DNA from: Lampris incognitus
Taxonomy: Eukaryota; Chordata; Actinopteri; Lampriformes; Lampridae
Length of the DNA: 64,000 nucleotides
NCBI RefSeq assembly: GCF_029633865.1
Contig: NC_079214.1
Location: 32,072,957-32,136,956 of the forward strand
Direction: 5' to 3'
The translations under genes and the position numbers were made by a program. The notes under the pieces were generated by a model that was not told the DNA's origin, did not search any database, and saw only the letters and a list, made by a program, of their open reading frames with translations. Positions within the stretch are counted from its first letter, which is position 1. The number at the start of each line of letters is the position of its first letter. Below, one piece after another: positions 57,401-64,000 of the stretch.

Positions 57401-60056
57401 TAATATGCATTTCTTTCTGATGGTGGGGGAAACCGGAGCACCCGGAGAAAACCCACCACAGACATGGGGAGAACATGCAAACTCTACACAGAGGATGACG
57501 TGGGATATGGTTCCACTGACTGGCTTCTTTCCACAACCTTCAACGGAATTTCTTCACCAAGAGCATGACGCAGGAATTGCCTCTAAACTGCCCATTGCAA
57601 ACACCTGCATCAATTGTTTGAGGTTACCACTGAACACCTGTTACACAGACTTTCTGGAAAACATGGACTTTGCATAGGGCAATACCCATGGTTTCAGCAT
57701 AGCTTAACTTGTGGACAGGTCTCCATCTCAGTATTCTGTTTAAAGGTCAAGTTGACACTCAAATAAATGTGAGTCAGCACTCAATCCAAAAACAGTTTTT
57801 GAAACACATTTTTGATGTGGATATCATTCACTGTTTTGTTGGAAAAAAACACATTTGTTGCATCTTTGTTAAAACAATCAAGAACAATCAGGTGCTAATA
57901 TCTTCTTATTAAGTACAGTTTAGATTTTCACAAAGTTCAGTGAAGGCAAAAACAAAAAACTTCAATGTGGAAACCTATTGTGGTGTAAACTTACAGGGAC
58001 AGTTCACCCTAAAATCAAAAGTACATGTTTTTTCTATTACCTGCAGTGCTGTATATGTAGATTGTTTTGGTGTGAGTTGCTGAGTTTTGAAGATATCAGC
58101 CATAGAGATGTCTGCCTTCTCTCAAATACAATGGAACTGGATGGGACTTGGCTTGTGTTGCTCCAAGCCCCCCCCCCCCCCCCCCCAATTTGTGGATTAG
58201 CTTAGGTAACCAGGGGTCTCATTTATAACCATTGCGTAAGCACAAAACGGAGCCTGAAAGAGGCATACGCCACTTCCCACGCAAAATTTGTGATCTATAA
58301 AAACAAAGATGGGAGAATGTGCGCACCTGTATGTAAATGCAGATGGTGAGGTGGTGAATTGAAGCCAGATTATATAATGATGCCTCTCACACATTTAAGT
58401 CCTGATTATTTTTTTTTTGCCACACACCATTTTCGGCTTTTGTGCGCACGTACAATTTTAGTAAGGATCCTATGCACTGTTTTGTAAATGAGACCCCAGG
58501 TCATGATTTCTGGAAATGCAACGACAGTGGACGTACCAGTGTGGCGAGTGGCAATTACATCTAAGCCGACATCCTGTTATTTGGCCTTTCAGTGGAACTA
58601 ACACAATGTGTCAGCATCATTATGCGATTAAACATTTTAAATTCAATAACAGTTATTTTAATGTCCCCAAATTCCTACGTGATACAGCAAATCTGAAATT
58701 ATTTTTGTGTTCAGCTTGAAATTGTCTATCATAATCTCTAATTTTTTTCAGGTAGCAAAACGTTTGAAAAAATTTGTTGTCCAGTGGAATAGTATAAAGG
58801 GATAGGACTAGAATTTTTTTTAACACGTTCAATGAAAAATTAATTAATTGAAAAAAAAAATTGCAATAGAATAATTTTCCCCCCACCATTAAAGAAATAA
58901 AACCTTCCATTTGCCAAGAATGTAGCAGATCAAGCCATTTTGCTTTTATTTTTGACACATTACCTATGGCCTTTGGTATCAGACTTTAGTTTTGGATAAA
59001 ATCTCCGATGCTCAATTTAGTCAAGTATCGGACCAATTCCCATACCAGTATCGGTATCAGTGCATTCCTATTGAGATTACCACTAAATGTATTTTCCAGT
59101 TTTGGAGCTCTCCATCTTTTGAAAGCATGGCCTACATTAACTTCATGGTCACAGCAGTCCTGGGGTCATGCTTGTGCCAAACTTTGACAGCGCAAATTCA
59201 TGAAAAGTGAGTGGAGAGAGATGATGTGACCTAACAAGCCACTCTTTTGCCCCAAGATAAGTGGAATGAGGGAAATGGTCACTTGCTCAAGTTGAAAAAC
59301 AATCTTATGCGACCATTTTGCTTATAGTGAACCAATCAGCACAACTCCACTCAAAGTCAGTTGGGGGACAGAGAGACTTAGTTGGAAAATCCATTTGTTT
59401 ACTCAGAGAATATCTGCTTGCTGTTTTGCACATCTTGCAGTTCGTGGCACTTTATTACCTCTTTCCGTTCACTTTTCATTGATTCGTGCTATGCCAAAGT
59501 TTGGCATTATATTTGGTGTGAACACGCCATAAACATGGGTGCTTTTGTGACTCCATCATCACATAAACATTGTCCCTCACAGCCCACACTCCTCAGACTA
59601 TCGTGACTCTCCCCATCTCAAATCCAGCCGACACAAGAAACCAAAACAAAACAGTGGGGTGGAATAGCTTTGAGGTCGCCAATTCCCCATATTACAGGTT
59701 CCACTTTTAAATGCTATTTATTTTTGTACATTCAGTTTGTATTTCATTATAAGATTTAAATACTTTTCATTCACTTTTATATGGTAATGGATCGATACGT
59801 TTATTTTTTCTTTTTCTTTCAAATCCCCAAAACTGGGATCAAATGGCATCCAAAAGTGACAAGATAATTCCATACTGAGCCCTATATCTCTCAAGTAAGC
59901 TACACTTCGGAAGATACCCATCCATCCATCCATCCATCTATTGTCTTAACCGCTTATCCTGCTTTCAGGGTCGCGGGGATGCTGGAACCTATTCCAGCAG
60001 TCATTGGGCGGCAGGCGGGGACAAACCCTAGACAGGCCGCCAGGCCATCACAGGGC

Positions 60057-60116
<60 letters not shown>

Positions 60117-60562
60117 ATTCATTCCTAGGGACAACTTAGTAACGCCAATTTGGAAGATACCATTTTAGATAATTCAATGTAAATTGCCATACATCCCTGT
60201 AACCCAGCAACATAATCAAATGAAATAAATTGAGAAATAATCCTTGTAAATTTTACATATCACCTACACCTTGCCCAAGCCTAAAAAAAAAAAAAAAAAA
60301 CTTGCCGATTATAGCTCTTCAAATCTTTCAGGTTTAGTTTAATTGATTTGTGTGTAGTCAACTGTCAAAAATAGATTTCATTGTGGTCATAAATTTGTTG
60401 ATGCTGACATTTGTTGAGCAACTCAATTCCATCCTTCCATTATCTGAACCGTTTAATCTGCTCTCAGGGTCGCAGGGATGCTGAAGCCTATTCCAGCAGT
60501 CATTGGCCGGCAGGCAGGGAGACACACAGGAAAGGATGCCAGGCCATCACAAGGCCCAAACA

Positions 60563-60608
<46 letters not shown>

Positions 60609-63461
60609 ATTCATACCTGGGGACGATTTAGTACGGCCAATTCAGCTGACTTAGACTATGGGAGGAAACCGGAGCCCCCAGAGGAAACCCACGCAGACAC
60701 GGGGAGAACATGCAAACTCCACACACAGGACGACCCGGGATGACCCACCAATGCTGGACTACCCCGCGGCTCGAACCCAAGACCTTCTTGCTGTGAGGCG
60801 ACCAATGCTAACCATTGCGCCACCGTGCTGCCCATGCAACTCAATTCATACAAGGGAAATCTCCTTTACTGGCTACAACTTAGGTTTATATCACATCAGA
60901 CTAAATTACACTCTAACAACTTATGTAAAGAACAAATATCAGCATTTTAGCATTGGAGTCCATCCATTATAGTGGTATGTTTAATCTTTTGGCTCCATTA
61001 ATTTTACTGTGTAGACATTTTTTAAGGCCCTCAAAGCTTTGAAGCCCAAAAAGTCTGCTGGTCCATATCACGTTGACTTTGGTTTGCTGAAATCAACGTG
61101 TTATGAACCTGAACCTAACATGTCATAGCTGAACCTATACTCTAGGTTTGTTTTTTTGTTTATTCAACCAATGACGCTTATACCCCCCCCTTTTTTTTTT
61201 TAAACAATGGAGAGATTCTACTGTTCTTGATAATTACAGCCTCATTTTAACATTGACTCTACTGGCCAAAATACTAGAATTTCATTTGGATTTTTAGATA
61301 TTGTACCACTTCCTCCCTTGTTATGTGAAATGTGATTTTTCTTTTCATGCTATGTTGAGTTGTATGCTTTTGTTTTGCAATTCAAATGTTTGGTCTTGAT
61401 GCTGCAATGGGACTAACCAAGTTAAAGGTCTGAAAAAATAGTTAAAAAAATCAAGTCTTCAAATAATGAAGGGTAATGCATTTGCACTTACTTGCCAAGT
61501 GAACTGCTAGCCTGACGTTTATGGCGCTTCCATACAGGGGCTGTACTGATGTCCAGAGAGCTAAGTAGGTCCTCATCACTGTTGTCTGACAACGGTTTCG
61601 ACTCTGTTGAGTTTCTGCATGCCAACAGTTCATGATCAGTCAAACAGCTTCCATATAAATGGGATATGATTTGACTAAAAATACATTGCATATGTTGAAT
61701 GTCTTCACAACCTTTAATGGCAAAACATAAGATGAGAAAGTGTATCTATGCACTTTTACATAATGCGCTGTTATAAGTGATAGTTTCACGACACTGTAAT
61801 CCAGTCCACTGTAATCCATTCTGAAATAGACTCCAAGCTACACTCTAAATTTTCATTAAGATTTTCCAAGAGACCTTAGGATAGGATTCCCAATTAGGAG
61901 AGGATATAATCACAGCAATATTAAAAACAAAATGTCTACCTAAAGTATCAACTGTGTCATTTACTGTTAAATAATCTTTACCAGCAATACAAGACAGTTT
62001 GAGTAAATGAGATGACAACTTTCACAAACTAGATTTTTCTGTTACTATCACATCAAATTCTTGAATTTCCATTTGAGTTTGACAAATCCGATAATGTCAT
62101 TTAATTTTTCTAAGTAAGAATAAATGCAGTGTGTCAGGAGCCAATTAAATCTAGAAAAATCAGAGTGAAACAATCTCTTCAATTAAAAAAAAAATCCAAA
62201 GAAATCATGATTAAAAAAAACTTTTTTTTTTTTAGCAAAAGGCACCGTATCGCAAATCAGCATCGGACTTTGAGTTTTTATTCCAAGTAGGAAATTAAAA
62301 GGTTATTAACGTTCAGCCAACAACACATTACTATAGATTAATGCATTTGGACTTACTTTCTGAGTGGGTCACTGCCCTGACGTTTACATAGCTTTCGTAG
62401 GGAGGTTCTGTGAAGGCCGTCAGAGGAGACTGGGTTGTCTACATCTTTTTCTGTTGACTGCGTCAACTCAGTTGATGTGCTGTATTTATAGTTAATGAAC
62501 AGTTAACATCAAATACATCATGAGAATGAGGGATCCATGTCCCCCTCCCCCACCTCACCTAAGCTATGTTAAATCATACAGGCAAACTCATTTACAACAA
62601 AGCCCTAGAGGAATACATGTAGACGTGGATAATTGCTTTTACATCTATTATTTCTTGCTTTCGTATTATTTCAAACACATTTCTGAACAAAGACTCCAAC
62701 AACAATAAAACACCTCATTAAGAACTTTAGCTATCCATGGTGACTAAAAAAGGATGCGGTGCGATAAACAAAGCATCACAAGTAGAAATTAACTGTTGTC
62801 ATTTGACAGACATTCCACACTGTCTAACCATTGAGTGAATACATTTTAAGAGACAGTTGTCCAAGTAGGAATCAAAACCACCAAATTAGCCAAATGTCCC
62901 ATGTACCAAAGCAACCATTCATGACTATAATTAACCCAGCTTCAAGGACCTCACCTGGGATGAACGGTTCCAGGACAAATGCTCACAAGACAAATGCTCA
63001 CAAGACCAATGCTCACAAGACAAATTTTCACAAGACATGCTCACAACACTAAAAGAAAAAGAGACAAATGCTCACAAATTGTTTTATAATCTATATTTAC
63101 AGCGAAAAATGATAGTATACAGATAATACAAATATGAAATATGTTTACATATCGATTTAATTATGAAAATATGTACAAATACTTTCAAAACCAAATGCAC
63201 TAGTAAAATATGTACATGAAATCGATTTCCTTTCTTGTAAAACAATTTGTGAGCATTTGTCTCTTTTTCTGTTAGTATTGTGAGCATTTGTCTTGTGAGC
63301 ATTTGTCTGCACACCGGGATGAACACACCAGCCATGTGGTGAAACAGGCTGTGTCAAGGGAATACCTAAGCTTTCAAAGTGCTTTGGGTGTCTAGAAAAG
63401 CGCTATATATATGTAATGATTATTATTATCATTATTATGGTCTTCAGCGCATCCTCAGTTC

Positions 63462-63521
<60 letters not shown>

Positions 63522-63987
63522 ATGGCTTGACATACACAAACACACAAATATGCAAACAACTACACACATGCACAATTATTAAGGCAGAGCCTACATACAC
63601 ACAGCATCTTACATACACCACACACAATTTATTATTATTACTGCTTTTTTGTTTTGTTATTTTATTGCTATTGTTGCAGCAGTGTTGAGGGACTGAAACA
63701 CAATAATTTTACTCTCTTGTACTTAGAGATGTAAAAATAAAGGATCTTGAATTTTCAATCAATAATAATAATAATAATAATAATAAAAGAGGTCAAAACT
63801 GTTAGGATTTAGAGTGGAGACATGAAGACTGGTATGTTTTCCTCTATGTACAATATGAAGCAAAGAAGAAGCCGTTCTTATATAGAATTAATCTCTGAAG
63901 GTGAGGATAATCTCTGAAAGAATAAACTGTAACACAATGAAGTGAAAACCAAAACAAAACAATACACAGATGCTGCTTTTACTTACT
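51421..63987 (-). CDS. terf2: Telomeric repeat-binding factor, 3' part (terf2-like), continues beyond the right edge
   Basis: Shelterin protein that binds double-stranded TTAGGG repeats. Exons on -, in transcription order: one ending at 63987 (start outside), 62479-62357, 61614-61492, 55440-55315, 54689-54622, 54499-54453 and 51579-51421 (TGA 51423-51421). All splice sites are GT-AG and phases agree. The last exon codes for the Myb/telobox domain: [52 protein letters not shown]; the telobox LKDRWRTMK is diagnostic of TERF1/TERF2. The exons before it code for a Ser- and acid-rich hinge; two 123-base exons are clear duplicates of each other. The N-terminal TRFH dimerisation domain must lie to the right of the window. 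Calling it TERF2 rather than TERF1 rests on the nip7 neighbour and orientation, as in human 16q22. A Tc1, a hAT-like element and several SINEs sit in the introns. Confidence 0.9.
52886..53269 (+). pseudogene. RecQ-like helicase fragment
   Basis: 127 codons with the N-terminal helicase motifs in order: [19 protein letters not shown] (Walker A, with Arg where PTGxGKS has Gly), [19 protein letters not shown] (motif Ia), VFGTPETF (motif Ib region), and [11 protein letters not shown] where RecQ proteins have VDEAH (motif II). It ends at a stop directly behind. The changed Walker A and DEAH make it inactive. Upstream (52678-52899) an unrelated-looking frame precedes it. Fish genomes hold many such helicase genes inside DNA transposons, and Academ elements are known to encode a superfamily II helicase; the link is inference. 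Confidence 0.6.
53418..53621. mobile_element. Foldback MITE, copy 2
   Basis: Same 204-bp near-palindrome as at 3804-4007: CAGGGGTGGGCAAGCTTATC left and its reverse right, with inner arms around CAAGCAGTTACACATCTG. It is nested in the composite element above. Confidence 0.8.
56049..57228 (+). mobile_element. Tc1/mariner transposon (DD36E), copy 2: right end lost
   Basis: Left end CACTCACCGGCCACTTTATT and the whole body match the copy at 45783 almost base for base. It stops after GGCAAAAGGGGGTCCAA, where a TATATA run and a SINE begin; the right inverted repeat is absent. It lies in a 6-kb terf2 intron, antisense to the gene. Confidence 0.92.
56197..57288 (+). CDS. Tc1/mariner transposase, open reading frame intact but with a foreign C-terminal tail
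   Basis: 363 codons from [18 protein letters not shown]-terminal helix-turn-helix DNA-binding part ([20 protein letters not shown], residues 27-46; second HTH about 75-125). Catalytic residues: Asp155 in SDESRF, Asp246 in [10 protein letters not shown], Glu283 in [11 protein letters not shown]; 36 residues separate the last two, which places it in the DD36E group rather than DD34E. A Gly-rich block [12 protein letters not shown] is present. Residues after GGP343 (about 20, Ile/Tyr-rich) come from the flanking TATATA and SINE sequence; the other copy ends TRY there. All catalytic residues are present, so the enzyme could be active if expressed. The copy cannot move itself because one end is missing. 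Confidence 0.9.
   Translation: MGKKGDLSDFERGMVVGARWAGLSISETADLLGFSRTTISRVYREWSEKEKISSERQFCGRKCLVDARGQRRMARLVRADRKATVTQITTHYNRGMQKSISERITRRTLRQMGYSSRRPHRVPLLSAKNRNLRLQFAQAHQNWTIEDWKNVAWSDESRFLLRHSDGGVRIWRQQHESMDPSCLVSTVQAGGGGVMVWGIFSWHTLGPLVPIEHRVNATAYLSIVADHVHPFMTTVFPSSDGYFQQDNAPCHKARIISDWFLEHDNEFTVLKWPPQSPDLNPIEHLWDVVDREIRIMDVQPTNLQQLRDAIMSIWTKLSEECFQYLVESMPRRIKAVLKAKGGPIYIYILIYFVNPCGEMLLCI
57235..57500 (-). repeat. tRNA-derived SINE, type A, head missing
   Basis: The left end reads AATCCCTGTGGGGAAATGCT and the body CCTGTATGCATTT-like to AGAACATGCAAACTC. It abuts the broken Tc1 end through TATATA. From 57500 to 57985 nothing is recognised. Confidence 0.8.
57990..58190. repeat. Fragment of a dispersed DNA-transposon-like repeat
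   Basis: ACAGGGACAGTTCACCCTAA followed by AATCAAAAGTACATG is a widespread fish repeat start. It ends in an 18-C run at 58169-58186. The other end is missing. Confidence 0.45.
58214..58498. mobile_element. MITE with GGGTCTCATTTA ends
   Basis: GGGTCTCATTTATAACC at the left and its partner TTTTGTAAATGAGACCC at the right; CAG flanks both sides as a 3-bp direct repeat, which would fit a PIF/Harbinger-type element. 285 bp, non-coding. From 58500 to 59920 the terf2 intron holds nothing recognised. Confidence 0.65.
59923..60143 (-). repeat. SINE type B with internal (AC)n, head missing
   Basis: ATCCATCC repeat, TCTTAACCGCTTATCCTGCT, GATGCTGGAACCTATTCCAG, then a 54-base AC run at 60060-60114 and CATTCATTCCTAGGGACAAC. 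Confidence 0.85.
60428..60833 (-). repeat. tRNA-derived SINE, type B, with internal (AC)n
   Basis: Full copy. The reverse strand starts CACGGTGGCGCAATGGTTAG and carries a GGGTTCGAGCC B-box. The body contains a 40-base AC run at 60564-60606. Confidence 0.88.
61020..61310 (+). mobile_element. Small LINE reverse-transcriptase fragment
   Basis: The frame reads [20 protein letters not shown] followed by GLLKS, and further on [20 protein letters not shown]. This matches the fingers region of non-LTR reverse transcriptases (K-S-x-G-P-D...L-L-K, then L-x-N-Y-R-P-I-S...L-x-K-I-x-E). About 290 bases, interrupted. Family not assigned. Confidence 0.55.
62966..63315. mobile_element. MULE-type MITE with 9-bp target duplication and tandem 15-mers in its ends
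   Basis: GGGATGAAC lies at 62957-62965 and 63316-63324. The ends start GGT; the left holds five and the right three units related to GACAAATGCTCACAA, facing inward. Inverted arms of about 75 bases include AAAAGAGACAAATGCTCACA followed by AATTGTTTTA. Non-coding. It lies in a terf2 intron between two of the repeated exons. Confidence 0.75.
63461..63522. repeat. (CT)n(AC)n microsatellite
   Basis: CT run passing into AC. A short (AAT)n run is at 63763-63787. Confidence 0.95.
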
Positions 63988-64000
63988 TGTTTGGTGCTTT

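Noticed and set aside
62966-63315. CRISPR-like array of a repeated 15-mer
   Set aside because: Units are directly adjacent without unique spacers, face inward from two ends and are bounded by a target duplication; the host is a vertebrate.
63379-63688. Leu/Ser/His-repeat frames
   Set aside because: Translations of the CT/AC microsatellite.

Overview
The window is vertebrate nuclear DNA, almost certainly from a ray-finned fish. Multi-exon genes with GT-AG introns code for proteins close to human IRF1, CDC42SE2, NIP7 and TERF2. Between and inside them lie typical teleost repeats: tRNA-headed SINEs, RTE, L2 and Rex1-like LINEs, Tc1, hAT and MULE DNA transposons, a Penelope-like element and long CA, GA and TCTTC microsatellites. 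No bacterial-style operon, CRISPR array or tRNA/rRNA gene is visible.

Layout. (1) 1-14 kb: an interferon regulatory factor of the IRF1/IRF2 group on +. Its seven coding exons (4073-13964) join in phase to a 306-residue protein; its second coding intron is filled with L2 and RTE LINE pieces and two SINEs. (2) 14-26.5 kb: intergenic, with a SINE, SAP-like and THAP-like fragments of DNA transposons, a complete hAT MITE with an 8-bp target duplication, a Rex1-like LINE, an RTE tail and a dead Tc1 element. (3) 26.5-31.4 kb: cdc42se2 on -, a 76-residue CRIB protein in three coding exons with a separate 3' UTR exon. (4) 32.5-42.9 kb: nip7 on +, five coding exons giving exactly 180 residues. Its 9-kb third intron is about 86 % two insertions: a 5.6-kb MULE with long inverted repeats and a 9-bp target duplication, and a 2.1-kb Penelope-like element with head-to-head arms and a 17-bp target duplication. 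(5) 43-51 kb: SINEs, a foldback repeat, a Tc1 copy, a hAT remnant, an old LTR element and an orphan, broken exon of an ENDOD1-like nuclease. (6) 51.4 kb to beyond the right edge: the 3' part of a telomere repeat-binding factor (terf2-like) on -, ending in a Myb/telobox domain. Upstream of that domain is a series of phase-2 exons of 123, 123 and 126 bases; at least two are clear tandem duplicates and a further similar exon runs off the window.

The host genes share no pathway: IRF1 is an innate-immunity transcription factor, CDC42SE2 a CDC42 effector at the membrane, NIP7 a 60S ribosome biogenesis factor and TERF2 a shelterin protein. Neighbourhood is still informative. IRF1 and CDC42SE2 are close together on human 5q31, and NIP7 and TERF2 are close together on 16q22 with the same relative orientation as here, so the window spans a junction of two ancestral blocks. 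cdc42se2 and nip7 are divergent, with starts near each other.

Most notable observations: the duplicated exon series in terf2; the MULE whose inverted repeats are built of tandem units and which carries a protease-like fragment; the hammerhead-ribozyme-like fold in both arms of the Penelope-like element; a perfect 27-bp hairpin upstream of nip7; two near-identical DD36E Tc1 copies of which one keeps a full transposase ORF but has lost an end; and a RecQ-helicase-like fragment in a hAT-like element inside terf2.
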